In this document: positions 32,582-44,583 of the stretch, piece after piece
How the letters are laid out: the number at the start of each line of letters is the position of its first letter
Numbering within the stretch: position 1 is the stretch's first letter
Assembly (NCBI GenBank): GCA_036365455.1
Contig: JAWQUS010000016.1
Location: 15,337,001 to 15,401,000 of the forward strand
Origin: Macrosoma leucophasiata
Taxonomy: Eukaryota > Arthropoda > Insecta > Lepidoptera > Hedylidae
Length of the DNA stretch: 64,000 bases
Direction of reading: 5' to 3'
Made by a program: the position numbers and the translations under genes
The notes under the pieces: generated by a model
Databases searched by the model: none
Told to the model about the DNA's origin: nothing
What the model saw: only the letters and a program-made list of their open reading frames with translations

Positions 32582-32906
32582 ATTGAAATAAAACTAATTT
32601 TCGAATTTTTTTTCAACCCTTTCGGATCCCAGTGCGTTCCCGAAGAGGCATATTTTTTGGTTATACACAACAAAGTTCTCGCGAGTGTATACGGGCAACT
32701 TTATTGTATTTTTTTTGTTTGATCTGGTTGCGCGTATTCCTTTTTTTCAGCTTAAAAAGTTAGTTTTCGGATTTATCTCGCGTATATTTAAAAATATAAA
32801 ATCATTATTTAAAATCGAACCCGACGTTTCGGTCGCTTTTCAGCTTCCGTGGTCTCGGGCAGACTGAGGTGGCATTTGTCTATCCGAAAACTAGTTTTAT
32901 TTCAAT
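32582..32906. mobile_element. Foldback element with ATTGAAATAAAACTA ends
   Basis: The ends 'attgaaataaaactaatttt' and 'aaaactagttttatttcaat' mirror each other over about 22 bp with one mismatch. A degenerate relative of the right half ('ctcgcgtatatta', 'agttttatttcaattagtgt') is at about 45405-45500. Confidence 0.55.
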
Positions 32907-34033
32907 GAATGTAGTTCGCGAAAACCTAAGAACTAATGTACTTATTTTATCTTCAACAAATTACTATCGAATAAATACTATAAAACGTCCATTATTTTCA
33001 ATTAAGTGCACCAGACTCTACTTAATAATGTAAGTTTCTCCGTTTTAATTTCAAGTTTAAATCTGTAAAATAATAAACGTATTTTATTCATGAACCCGGA
33101 TAACTTACCTTCTTGAGAGTCATATGCTAAAGTAGCGAGAGTTAAAAACTTTCTTTAATCGCCAGTTTCTCTTAAGTGTTAGTAAGTGCAGGTTTTATGC
33201 ATAAGTTCCGAGCCGAAACTTTGGTATCGTTATTCTTGGCTTTGTGAGCAGCTGCGGACTTAGTAAAGCGATATAAATTATCTTCATGTGACTGAAAAAA
33301 CAATAATCCATTTTTAATCTATTTGTAAGTGAGCACAGTGAATAAAGATGTTGATAAAACATAAGCTTGGGCATTAAAAAGTTATTTCCGAATTTAAATT
33401 CAGCGTTCATTATTGTCCACAGATTAATTAAGATTATACATTATACATACATTTCCATAAAGTATTTGAAGGACGTCAAAAAAGGAGGAGGTCCTAAATT
33501 GGACTTTTTGTTAGTATGCACGCGTTGAGAGTATGTGCGTTTTATCGATATTTTAATGATCTTGGTGGAGTATTAAAATTAAACAGCGGACTTGCAATTG
33601 TTCGTATAATGGCCGACAGCAAAAAAAAAATACTAGTGTCATGAATAAGGGGGCGGGAACAATTTTTACGATGATTAGCCAATGGTGTCGATGTGCGTGA
33701 ACGCATTGAGGATCGCGCGCTGCGGTTGGTTCTCACGAATGCGCACGAAATTTAAATCTTGAACAGTTAGTTTACCGTTCAATCACTCAATTGTAAACCG
33801 CATCTGAAAAAGCTTGTATCATTTGATGACAAGACATTTCCAAATTTGTCATATTGACACATTCTGGAATCTGATAATAGGACTGTGGGAAAATCAAGGG
33901 AAATCCTCAAAAATTGTACCTACATGATTTTCTTAATTTATGTACGTATTTGCATCTCTATGTCATCATTTCACGCTAACTGTGAGGAGTTACGAGATAG
34001 CTCTGCATTACGTTGACAGAACATACTCAACAG
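32907..34033. other. No gene seen
   Basis: AT-rich. A slightly GC-richer patch at 33650-33740 has no sustained frame. Confidence 0.35.
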
Positions 34034-34035
34034 TA

Positions 34036-34275
34036 CAGTGCTCATCAAGAAATAATGCACATCGAGCCTATGAAAGTGACAATCGGTTAGTTTCGGCTTT
34101 ATAGAGCGTTATCTCTGCTGCACACTGCCCTGTAGTTCGGGATTGGTCAAAATATGATCAAAATGGTCGACAAACGTCAAATAGGTAAGATGAGAAAGAG
34201 ATAACGCTCTACAGATCCGACATAAGCCGACGTCTCTTCCTTAGGTCGATGTGAATTATTTCTTGTTGGATAGTG
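34036..34275 (+). mobile_element. MITE family M1, copy 2
   Basis: About 90% like 748-998 by eye, with the same inverted ends and TA at 34034-34035 and 34276-34277. Confidence 0.75.
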
Positions 34276-34437
34276 TATTTGAATAGACGTGTACACGTAA
34301 GTTACTTGCCGTTAATTACCCTAAAAATAGAAAAAAAATATATATAATATATATATTTTATTATTTCCACTCTTAAATGTAGGATCAAATTGGCTTTAGA
34401 AAACGGTTTTTTGGTGAAGCCTACCTACCCTTCTATG

Positions 34438-34485
34438 TAATGTAATGTAACGCCTGTATTCTAATACAGGCGTTACATTACATTA
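34438..34485. repeat. Perfect 48-bp palindrome
   Basis: 23-bp arms (34438-34460 and 34463-34485) are exact reverse complements around a CT centre. The inner part 'acgcctgta' resembles the tail of SINE family ST. Confidence 0.85.
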
Positions 34486-34893
34486 TATTTTCTCAATAAC
34501 AGAAGCGTGTTTAAAAGATTTTTATTACAATTTAAAACATTTAATGTTATTTTTAACCTTCTTTATTACCTGTTTTGCAAGGCTAAAGTACTGAATTCGT
34601 TTCAGTTAGAAACTTTGTTACATGTGCCATTATGACAGGGAAGTTCGTCGGCCATCAGCAACAAAGTCTTCCAGTAAATTGAGTGCAAGTGAGCAAAACT
34701 TTACTTCTTTCAATGTGAAGGCAGGGGCATGTTCCATGTAAATTTAAAGTTGTTGTCGCAACTCTGGTACATCGCCCCGGTAATCTACTACGAACGTGCT
34801 ATAATGTATTTTGTTATATTGAGGTTAAAACATTCGTTAACCTATATATAATTTCGCTTAGAATCTTAAAATATCTTCTTTCCGTTTTCTTTA
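34486..34893. other. No gene seen
   Basis: AT-rich non-coding sequence. Confidence 0.35.
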
Positions 34894-35182
34894 ACGTAAC
34901 TTCACCCCTGCCATTCCCGAAGGATAGGCAGAGGTAAATGCAAGCATACCTACATGAAAACACCCTCGATTTGCCCATTACGTTTTTGGCCCATGTAACA
35001 TGTGGCAGGCCTGTTACCACTTACATAAGCGAGTACATAACCAAACTCTGAAGTACTGGGTAATAGCCATAAAATGGGAAAACCTAATAAAACTAGAGAT
35101 AAAGGATTTCACACCGCTATCTCGGACAGCTTCCAACCCGGGATTGGAACCCAGAACCCCAGCGTAGTAGTAGTAGTAACCA
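34894..35182 (-). mobile_element. tRNA-derived SINE (ST), copy 3, decayed head
   Basis: The tail 'cgtaacttcacccctgccat' through the body is clear. The tRNA-like head is degraded ('ccaacccgggattggaaccc') and the last bases run into 'gtagtagtagtaaccaaacc'. Confidence 0.7.
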
Positions 35183-36028
35183 AACCAGACCAGACCACTA
35201 GACTATTGCTTCCTTATCTATAAAATGTATTTTAATTGTATTTTTTTATTATGGTTGCCAAGTCGGAAGTTTCTCGTTTTTTCCCGTAAAACAAATTATC
35301 TTAACTTTTACCAATCCGTTACTCTACAAATGATTTTAGGTAATATATGAACATTTAATTAATCTCAATTGCCCAATAAACTTTTCATTTTATTAACCTA
35401 AATGGCACTTCAAGCTGAAGTTATGCCCGTTTGTATAAAATTAAGCGTTTGTGGATATATGCAACCTTGGCTCTTAACTGCCAGACATAGTTAATTAAAA
35501 TGTTCGTTGTGTTCTTATTAGCTACGGCATCCCTTAAAACAAATTAACTTCATTTATGGCATTCCGCTACTCCAAAAACAATTCAAAGCTAAAGCTTAAT
35601 CAAGGCACTGAATATTCGATTATCCACCCACTAAATGTGCGAGAAGCGACATGCTTAAATCGAGGGAGAAACCACAGAACACAAACAGTCTTAGGAACTC
35701 GAAGCTGCAACGTTTAATGGCGTTTAGTTTAGTAACTTAACTCCGATCGTTTTAAAATACACAGCGTCGCTGCGCCAGTTAGTGGTATGACTCGCTATTC
35801 CTTGTTTAGTTATGTACAATTCAAGCTAATAGTTTGGCTTTATTTCGTCCGCCATATCAGAATAGAATATACTTTTATTGTACACCACAATTGTTTCAAT
35901 TACAATAAAGATGATAACAAGTAGGTAATGGGCACATGTGCGGTGTTAACGCTCAAAACGATCTCTTCCAGACGACCTTTAAATGCGAAAAGATATTTGA
36001 CATAATATCGATCGTACGTAAATCAAAA
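35183..36028. other. No gene seen
   Basis: AT-rich. Short 'ggttgcca' motifs at 35253 and 'atgcaacc' at 35460 hint at a decayed inverted-end element, not supported well enough to call. Confidence 0.35.
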
Positions 36029-36290
36029 TCTATCTATATATATAATATATAAAAATCAATTGCTGTTCGTAAGTCTCGCTAAAACTCGAGATGGGCTTTA
36101 CCGATTTGGCTAATTTTGGTTTTGTATTATATAAGTCCAGGGAAGGTTTAAAAGGTAAGAAAATATGTAGAAATTGAAAGGAAATAGTAAAACCCACAAT
36201 TTAATTAACCCATAGAAATAGTCCGTATCTTTCAAACTTTTGACACATTATTTCATTCTGAGGCAATACGAAGTTCGCCGGGTCAACTAG
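36029..36290 (+). mobile_element. Helitron-like element (family H2), plus, complete
   Basis: Starts TCTATCTATATATATAATAT after A, ends GGGTCAACTAG before T. A small hairpin-like ggcaa...ttcgcc precedes the CTAG. Other copies: 27246-27490 and a partial one at 56053-56226. Confidence 0.7.
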
Positions 36291-36399
36291 TAACAAATAA
36301 AATGCGATAAATGCAAATTGTTGTTTTGAAGCGAATCAAGAATATTATCTTCATTTTTTTTTGTCTTTATCATAAAACTCTAATTTCCACGCCTGAAGC

Positions 36400-36525
36400 C
36401 GGGGCTGTACTTAACTACCTAACCGGTACACGATAGATGAGCACTACCATTTGGCGACAAGCAAATTACTTAATGTGGTGGGGTTTACGCCCTCGAGCTC
36501 CATCGATGGAGCTGTACCACCAGTG
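36400..36525 (-). mobile_element. LINE (LA) fragment, minus
   Basis: Carries only the 5'-most part of the usual LA tail: 'aaccggtacacgatag', 'gagcactaccatttggcgac', 'cgagctccatcgatggagct'. Confidence 0.6.
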
Positions 36526-36568
36526 TAATAATAGATAAAAGCAAATCCATTAATAAACTAATAAACTT

Positions 36569-36634
36569 AGGCAATTCCATTAATAAACTTAGTTTATTAA
36601 TGGAATTAAACTAAGTTTATTAATGGAATTGCCT
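36569..36634. repeat. Perfect inverted repeat, 27-bp arms
   Basis: Arms 36569-36595 and 36608-36634 are exact reverse complements. The 12-nt loop itself repeats part of the arm ('attaatggaatt'), and a partial third copy of the arm precedes it at 36547-36568. Confidence 0.85.
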
Positions 36635-37984
36635 TTATTTTTTGAAGTTGAATTATTGTAATAGGCAAGCACATAAAGTTCCAATCTGACAAACCCGGCG
36701 GTTACAATTCAAGCTCGTCTTCTTTAGCAGCAATGTATTGTAAAGTATATCGGTTACAATACAACACGTGTGTTCCTTACATTATTCATGGCGTGAAATG
36801 GACGACGTAAACGTTACAAAGCAAACATTCGATAGCAAACGACGGACCACGACAAACGGGACATCCATTTCCAGTGCTTGAATTCTCTTTTTAAATTTTC
36901 TTTCAGAACATAACATTTGAATTTGAATACATGTTCTTTTTATTCGTAGAAATTGATTGATACGTGTCGGACAATTTGGATGTCAACATTTAGTTATTTG
37001 CAAAAAAATGTACTAAATTAATACATTACATATTAGCATCCCGAACAAAGTAACTAATTTAGTAAGTACCCTTTTTGTTTCATTTGTTTTTTGTAGTTTT
37101 TTTAAACTTCTTTTGATGCGATTGGAAAAAAATATGCGAGTTTTTGCGATGCGCGCGCACCTGAACAGATGAAAGCGACAGTCTGAAGAAACGCGTCAAA
37201 AAAGCCTAATTTCAAAGAAAAAAAATATTGCAACTGACTATATGTCAGGTTTACTTAATGGACTATCAATTGAGGATAAATTTGGAAAGCAACACAGGAA
37301 TGGTAACGTTTTTACAAACTATTTTACATGGAACCAAAAGGGAATATAACTATATGAAAATGCTGTTACTTCTCGAACCAGTAGAGCCTTCTATTATTAT
37401 GCATACCAGGAAATTATGTTTCTCAAACTTCGAATAACACTAATTGCATTATCACATAACACTCCTCCTTAAAGAACCATATTCTATTTAGCTCCCTACA
37501 ACCAGTTTAATGGTTACAACTATATTTCTGAGTAAACATTAAACGTTCTTTGCTATAGTACTACTTAAGTCTCGGAAGCCGCTTTAATATTATAAAAGGT
37601 ATTATACGATTTTCAGTACCAATTAAAATTCCACAACTTTTAAATTTGTCGTTTCCATGGCATGATTGCTAAGCTTGGAATATCTAGCCGCGTGTTCTAT
37701 ACAAGCAATGTATATCTAATACAAAATATTTCCCTTGGGTCGGTCGAAGCAATCAGCGCATAGAGTAGCTTCCTGGTACAGAGCGCGCATCCGGAATAGA
37801 TAAGCCACCCTTGTATCCGTTTCACTATAGCCCACTTGCCTTATAATGCTGGATTTGATATGGAATAAAGGCTGTTCGCTCAGTTAATGACGGATTATTT
37901 CGGATTTATAGATGTCGGTGGCTAAATATTATCCGACAGATGCGGGTGGGTAGATTGTGATATTAAGCTTAAATTCTTATTGTA
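36635..37984. other. No gene seen
   Basis: AT-rich; the ORF at 37228-37437 has no recognised feature. Confidence 0.35.
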
Positions 37985-37987
37985 CGA

Positions 37988-38310
37988 CTAGCTGTGCCCG
38001 CGACCTCATTCGCGTGATAATTTATAATTGTTCAGTATCTACCCGGACGGAGCCGTGGCCGCAGCTAGTATAATATATAGCCTAAGTTACTCCTTATTAC
38101 ATAAGCTATCTGCCAGTGAAAGTCCCGTCAAAATCGGTTCAGCCGTTCCCGAGATTAGCGGTAACAAACAGACAGACAGACAGACAAAAATTGTAAAAAA
38201 TGTTGGTTTGGTATATGTACCGTGTATACACACATATGCATTTAGTAAAAAGCGGTTATTTTTATATTACAAACAGACACTCCAATTTCATTTATTTGTA
38301 TAGATGTATG
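37988..38310 (+). repeat. Mosaic repeat, third (short) copy
   Basis: Facing CTAG hairpin 37988-38068, a single tail unit ('agcctaagttactccttatt', 'gaaagtcccgtcaaaatcgg'), (CAGA) tail, then 'gtaccgtgtatacacacata' and 'aaacagacactccaatttca'. It crosses the site where the BEL element is inserted in copy 1. Confidence 0.7.
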
Positions 38311-38744
38311 ATTAGTAGATGCATTCATAATATGCGTCATACGTCGATGATATACGTCGGCGATGATTACGATTCGCCAGTTATATTTTTTGAATCCCAT
38401 GTGCAATAATTACTACTGATAATTTCATCAGGCGCATTTTGAAGCAGTCATTCTTTTTTGCCTTAAGTAGTGACATAGCCATACGGAGGCGGCGGGGGCG
38501 GCTCGCACTGGGTGCCACCCGTTTGGAGTGACAACCTCTCTTTAATTCACCAAAATTTGAGTTTAGACGCGAAAGCGCAACACAAAACTCGCTTTCGCAT
38601 TTATACTGTGAGGGGTCGCCAAAGACACATAATTTGCTCAAATACGGGGAGAACACCGGTGGAGAATGGAGAAATAAGATACAAAAGAATGGTGAGTATT
38701 TCCTTTTTTTTGCTCATCCGCCCCGTGTTCCGTTGGCCACGCCA

Positions 38745-38880
38745 CTGGCCTTAAGTGTAATGTATGTGTCATACAAACATGCAATTCACACGCGATATTG
38801 GAAACAAAGGTCTGAATGCAGATGCGTTACAACTCCTGGGGTAAAATCCAATTAGAAACGACAAGGCTGTACAATCAGTT
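38745..38880 (-). mobile_element. Degenerate LA LINE tail
   Basis: 'aaacatgcaattcacacg', 'ggtctgaatgcagatgcgtt' and 'acaactcctgggg' follow the LA order with many changes. Confidence 0.45.
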
Positions 38881-39113
38881 AACTCTCAGATCAAAATGTT
38901 CGCCTCTAACCTAATGATCTAAATACTACCCCTATATTATGGAGAAATACATACTACTACTGAATTATGGAACATTTAAAATACCTAGTAAGTATATAGT
39001 TCCCATTGATGGTAAGTGAATACTTGTAGCCTATAAAAATGTACATAAAAAGCACAGATTTCAATGTCTATACGTTTGCCTCGCCCGAGTTCTAACTTGT
39101 TATATACTTATAC

Positions 39114-39326
39114 CACAGTGCATACATGAACAGTGTGGAAACTACGCACAAAACGTTGAAACGGCACACTCACACAAACATGCGCATCGACGAGGCCCCT
39201 AAGTGGTTTTCGCGGTGCTGCAGTAGTGAGACGCACGCTACTCGAGCGTCGATGCGCATGTTTGTGTATGTGTGCCGTTTTGAACGTTTTGTACGTAGTT
39301 TCCACACTGTTCATGTATGTACTGTG
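39114..39326. mobile_element. Foldback MITE with about 80-bp inverted ends
   Basis: Almost the whole element is two arms (about 39114-39194 and 39246-39326) of roughly 95% complementarity around a short centre. CTTATA occurs on both sides (39107-39112 and 39327-39332), a likely target duplication. The near-mirror ORFs on both strands are by-products of the symmetry. Confidence 0.8.
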
Positions 39327-39395
39327 CTTATAAGTACCAAAAATCACAGGGCCGTACGTTACCACCTGACCGGAATCCGATAGCGCTGAACATTA

Positions 39396-39533
39396 AGGGT
39401 GAGATTCACAGACCGCACTACGACTTTACTACCAGCAAATTACTCTTAGAACTGTAAAAACTCATACTTTACTGACAGTTCTAAGTATACTTTGCTCAAA
39501 GTAAAGTCGTAGTGCGGTGTGTGAATCTCACAC
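39396..39533. mobile_element. MITE with about 30-bp inverted ends
   Basis: 'gtgagattcacagaccgcac' mirrors 'gtgcggtgtgtgaatctcac', and 'tacgactttac' mirrors 'gtaaagtcgta'. It sits between TA dinucleotides within the LA copy. The terminal motif resembles that of 20127-20310. Confidence 0.75.
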
Positions 39534-39609
39534 TAAAATTCAGTGACAAGTATATTAGGTAATGCGGTGGTGCCTACGCCCGCGAGCTCCCTGGAGCTAT
39601 ACTACGACC

Positions 39610-40334
39610 AGCAGATTTATTTTATGTGTATATTTATGAGGGATCTTTCACATTAACACATCAATGTACTACTCACTGTTCATTAAAATACCAATATGCG
39701 ACCAACGAATCGTGTTCAATTTCAAACAAATTAAAAAATACGAAATATACGAGTATATTTACTTAAACAGTCACAGCGACTGCTTCGCTTTAAAAGATCA
39801 TTGTTCCTCTTCACCAAACAAGGCCTTATTGTAATTTCCTGAATGAAAACTTTCAGATCACCGATACGGGAAATTGAAAGAAAAACAACTATCACCAATG
39901 GATGACATCCCTTGTTTTATCAAAACTTCAAAAGGAAACACGTATTTGATGCTTCGCCTACTGGCGCGAAAATGTTTTTTCTTCAGCGACTTTCCCCTCC
40001 GTCATTTCCTTTCAATGATTGATTTTTGTGATGGCTTCTTCATTCAAAGGCATATGAGTTTTACTTTGTGATTGGGACACGTTACGATGTTCTTATGAAT
40101 TTTTATGTGAGGCATATTCTTATCAATATCAAAAAATGTATTAAAATATATCTTTCTACATAAATTAAATTACTGTTTGTTTAGATCTTAACCTTACAAA
40201 GGTGCTTAAAATTTTTTTTATAGCAGTTTTCTTTTCAGTAGTAACTGCATTTGGAACTCTGCTAAGTAAATTACTTTTATATTGACGAACAAATTCTTAA
40301 TTTTCTAAACTTTTATTCCTTTTTTGTAATAGTA
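39610..40334. other. No gene seen
   Basis: AT-rich; the ORF at 39874-40071 has no recognised domain. Confidence 0.35.
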
Positions 40335-40908
40335 ACGTTACTTCACGCCTGTAATCCCCGAAGGGGTAGGCAGAAGTAAATGCATGCATTTAAGTATACA
40401 TGCAACCACCCACGATTCGCCGGTTTTTATCAATTTCCAGAAAATGGAAAAATCCCAATTGAACCAGAGATAAAGGACTTCACACAGTGGTGGATTTACC
40501 AGCAGGCTGAGTAGGCTGGAGCCTAGGGCGGCAAATTTTAAGGGGCGGCAGAATTAGTTCATATTTTTTTTATTTCTATTTACAAAATAACCGTTCAAAA
40601 TTATCAAGACTCAGATCATAGTTACTTTCCCAATGATTCTAACCATAGAAAAAAAGTTGATGTAAGGAGGATAATGAAGCATAACACATAAAGTTGGAAT
40701 TTTATTGATAGAAAATATACCTAATTGATATGATTGTGGACTACGATACCAAAATATAGGGGCGGCAAAAATTTAATAGCCTACCGGCGGCAAATTTGTT
40801 AATCCGCCACTGACTTCACATCATTGTCTCTGATAGTACCCTACCCGGGAATCGAACCCAGGACCCCAGCGTAGTAGTAGTGCCCTGCTACCACTAGGCT
40901 ACTGAGGC
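40335..40908 (-). mobile_element. tRNA-derived SINE (ST), copy 4, split by a hAT element
   Basis: Tail 40335-40400, body to 40484, then the hAT insertion, then the remainder of the body, an intact B box (complement of gggaatcgaaccc), and the head ending gaggc at 40908. Part of the body ('gcccatgtaac' region) is missing. Confidence 0.8.
40485..40812. mobile_element. Non-autonomous hAT element nested in a SINE
   Basis: 328 bp. Ends CAGTGGTGGATT / AATCCGCCACTG (inverted, one mismatch), with subterminal 'ggcggcaaattt' on both sides. A perfect 8-bp target duplication ACTTCACA lies at 40477-40484 and 40813-40820, the hAT hallmark. No transposase. Confidence 0.9.
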
Positions 40909-42682
40909 AGTTAGTTTTGTAATTTCAATAATTTCCTTGTTCAATACTGAGTTCAAAATTTTCGGGTTCAAAACGATCAAAGTTCTACTTTAAGTACAAA
41001 GTGATTTAGTTTTTGTATGGATATCATTCAGTTTAAAATAAAAACTTCATCGTTAAAACCATTAAATCGGCATCCAACATAAAGTACAACCTAATTCAGC
41101 TCCAACATTCTCAATTACTCACACAGCCTACGGGCTCACTGGTACGGAAGTGTTTACTTGTACCCCGTACAGTGCGACAAGCAGTAAAGGCTTAGACAAA
41201 AGCCAAGTTCACAATAGAGGCGCAACGTGGAAGCGCATCGCAGATGGCAGCACTGTGCGATAATAGACGAGCTGTTTAGCGACTGCTCGCATCCGGAGCG
41301 GCCGAGTCGGAAATGGTGCCGCCCTGTAGACAACCTTCATTTCCTCGCCAGTCCTTTTGCACGAAACGGAACGATGCTAATCTGTTAACGCTAAGTGCCT
41401 CGAACATGTGTGCAAATGTCAGGACTATTCTCAAGCTATTTCCATATCTCGAAGCAAATTACATAAGACAAAGTTCATGATATTGTGTAAATTTTTACTA
41501 TTGTGTTGATTATTAACTATTTAAAGAGGTACTACGAAGGTAGACGAGGCACAAGAGGTTTGTCAGAACCGGGATGTCTGGCGCTCTACACTCTCTGCCT
41601 ACCCCGTTAGGGACCTGGCGTGAAGATACATATATACTACGAAGAACTTCATTCCTCAATAAATAAAAAACACAAAAGCAAATTAAAGCTCGTATTCATG
41701 GTAAACATTTGTTTAGCAACTGTTGATCGACGTTGTTGATAAGTGGCGAGAATGCTGCCCGGCAATATGTTGACAGCAATCATGCTTAAAAAAGAAAATA
41801 TTTTTCATTTTCTTTCCGTACCACTAAAGAAAATTGGAACTCTTATGAGATCACTCGTGCGTCTGTCTGTCTATCCGTCTGTCGCGGCCAATCACCTCTT
41901 CTGAAAGTACTGGACCGATTTGAGTTCAAAATTGGTAAACACATGTACATCAGTGATCTAAATATACATTTGTAACGTAAATATCCGACTTAGAACTGTT
42001 AATAGCGATTACATTAAATATAACAATGCATTATACAATCTTAAGTAAAGTCTAACGACGATATAAAAACTGACGCACACTGAGTCACATATTCACCGAA
42101 CTTAATCCGCAAATATGATGTAGAGTAGATAACTAAATAAACCTCAACCCTTCTATATAAATATAACGTCTAGAATAGACTATCCAAACAAAGAGTAACG
42201 AAAATCGCCCGACCCAGTAACCTTTTAAAAATATTTCCGCACCCCGTATGTAAGCCGATGGCACTTTTTGCGAAAGTTAAATCCTTTTTGTTCGGCGGGA
42301 ACAATAACGCTGCCAGTCGCTATGGGGAATGGAAGACAACGGAATCGCGTCTGTCACGCGTTCTTGTACAAATGAACATCAGGCGACAATCGCTGAATAA
42401 CTAGAAACAATTCGTGTCAAATGTAGATACCGGACGTTTTGCGTTTCAAAAACGGTTGATGTCAAACGTATCGGTTTTCTGTTTTGTTTGTCAATCTAAG
42501 TAGTAGGTAGGTCTTGAATGCATTTACTTTTTTGTAATCTCAACTGTATTTTTCACTGCGTCTTCATAGTTGTGCTGTTTTGTTCTCATTTTAAGAAACT
42601 GTTGTTTGTTTGCTGAATTTCTTTAAACGTTGAAATCATAGGGAATTACGAACTTAGTAACTTCGGTTCAATTTGTAGTCTT
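40909..42682. other. No gene; GC-richer patch at 41110-41390
   Basis: 41110-41390 is CpG-richer ('gcatccggagcggccgagtc') but has no long frame. A SINE-tail fragment ('ccccgttagggacctggcgt') is at 41565-41635, and a (GTCT)-containing repeat fragment at 41860-41890. Confidence 0.4.
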
Positions 42683-42792
42683 TCGTAACTTCATGCCTAT
42701 GATCCCCGAAGGGGTATACAAAGGTGTGCATGCATATATGCATTCAATCATACATGCAAACACCCACGCTTTGCCAGTTACATTTTGGCCTT
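42683..42792 (-). mobile_element. tRNA-derived SINE (ST), tail fragment
   Basis: 'cgtaacttcatgcctatgat', 'ccccgaaggggtat', 'catacatgcaaacaccca', cut off at 'tttggcctta'. Confidence 0.65.
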
Positions 42793-43330
42793 ACATTTAA
42801 TAAAGCCTCAACTTTTGATGTACATTCATTCATATTTTTGTCCCGCATTACATTTCAGGTCCTCCATACAATAATTCATTATTTGCCAAGTCAGTTTACA
42901 TAGTTGCAGGCACGGCGTATGTGTAAAGTCTCCAGAATTAGATCTGAAAAGTTAAGAAATAAAATATAATGCAGTATTCCAACGACAAGATCTATAAAAT
43001 TATATCCTTGTATATATAATTTGTGACAACTAAACTACTCTTAAGTGCTCTCTGAAGTAGAACGTAAGAAATTAGGATGGAACGCAGGTAGTATAAGGAT
43101 TTACTAGTTCCGAACCAGGAGTTCTCGGCGTTGAGTGTTGACGGCCTTATTCTAGCACATTCTGAGATTTTTTTTTCAGATCGCAGTTCATTATTTTAAG
43201 GCAGGAATTATTTCTCAACTTCAAGAAATAATGCTCGACACGGTTCGGCTCAACTATTCCTTAATATTATACAATTATTACATACAACCTAGTCGAGACG
43301 TCATTTCTAGTATGGACCTAAGTACGAGTA
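42793..43330. other. No gene seen
   Basis: AT-rich non-coding sequence. Confidence 0.35.
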
Positions 43331-43515
43331 CAGTACCCAACATGAAATATTGCACATCGACTAAGGAAGCAGACTTCGGCTTATTTGGGGTTATACATAT
43401 ATATTGAGCGTTAACTCTCTCCTTTACCATACCCATCTGACGTAAGTACAAGTAGGCGCTATTCTCTTAGCTTGCGACGACGACGTCACAGACGAGAAAG
43501 AGAGCGTGTTTTAAT
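43331..43515 (-). mobile_element. MITE family M1, fragment
   Basis: 'cagtacccaacatgaaatat' and 'tgcacatcgactaaggaagc' match the complement of the right end of M1. The other end is not clear. Confidence 0.45.
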
Positions 43516-44063
43516 GGTGGCCTGATAAAAACGAACTACTACCACATTTTCTTCCTGGAATATCCTCTCTATACGATAAAATAACTTTCTTCACAGCGAC
43601 TCGTATGTAAGTTTCATGGGTACAGCCCGAAGTCGAATATCGTTTCATTTTACTCGAGGCAGTCCAGAATACGGACACAGGTGGACAGCGCAGCTAAAAG
43701 CCGTTCCATGTAGTATGCGCCACAGTGCCGCGGATCTCTCATTTATCACCCAGTTTACATGCTACGTACACATTAGAGCTTGGCGAGCTTTTTATTAGCA
43801 CTTTGTTGTTCAAATGAAGGGGTCACGCGGGTGTTTAATGACCAGTGCTGCTGTTGTCTTTTTTATTTATAAAAGTCTTATTTATTGTATAATTTGTTTA
43901 TGTTGGGATGAATTCAAAAGAATATATTCCTCGTGTACATTATAAGAACAACTCATGTGAAAATTTTCAGCCTTCTCGGTTTACAAAGGACGTAAATATT
44001 AGTAAGTGATGAAAATATGAAATAAGGCACCGTCTTTTAAAATCGAATATTACTTTAATATAA
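43516..44063. other. No gene seen
   Basis: Contains an open frame at 43616-43798 of mixed composition with no recognised domain; not called. Confidence 0.35.
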
Positions 44064-44075
44064 AATAGTTTAGTA

Positions 44076-44394
44076 ACTTCGTAACGTAACTTCACGCCTG
44101 TAATCCCCGAAGGGGTAGGCAGAGGGAAATGCATGCATTCAAGCATACATGCAAACACCCACGATTCGCCGGTTACGTTTTGGCCCATGTAACAGGTGGC
44201 GAGCCTGTTGACATCTCCGGTCACATTACCAAACTTTGAGGTACTGGGAAATTTCCAGAAAATGGAAAAATCCCAATAGAACCAGAGATAAAGGCTTTTT
44301 CACCATTATCTATGATAATCCCCTACCCGGGAATCGAACCCAGGACCTCAGCGTAGTAGTAGTGGCCTGCTACCACAAGGCTACCGAGGCAGTT
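44076..44394 (-). mobile_element. tRNA-derived SINE (ST), copy 5, full length
   Basis: Complete from head (complement gcctcggtagcc, intact ggttcgattcccggg B box) to tail. A 12-bp target duplication AATAGTTTAGTA lies at 44064-44075 and 44395-44406. Confidence 0.85.
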
Positions 44395-44583
44395 AATAGT
44401 TTAGTATGTTACCGTAACAATGTTTCGATACACTTTTTAGTCCAGAATCATTTAATTTTATGTCTCATATTGTGAAGAACAACATTTTCACAACAATATC
44501 AATCCAAAAATATTATAGCCAACACATGGACAAGGAGACGTGTTCAATATTTGAACCACAATCAATTTCTCTCAAAGTTCCCG

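Larger units (their letters stand above)
38995..39606 (-). mobile_element. LINE 3' end (LA), minus, carrying two MITEs
   Basis: Pieces 'gttcccattgatggtaagtg' (39000), 'cacagggccgtacgttacca' (39346), 'cagtgacaagtatattaggt' (39541) and 'cctacgcccgcgagctccct' (39572) are one LA copy split by the elements at 39114-39326 and 39396-39533. Confidence 0.65.

Noticed and set aside
35253..35470. Inverted-end element with 'ggttgcca' motifs
   Set aside because: Too short and imperfect; no TSD and no second copy.
39108..39383. Two mirror-image ORFs of 85 codons on opposite strands
   Set aside because: They are produced by the near-perfect symmetry of the foldback MITE and read into its flanks; no domain.
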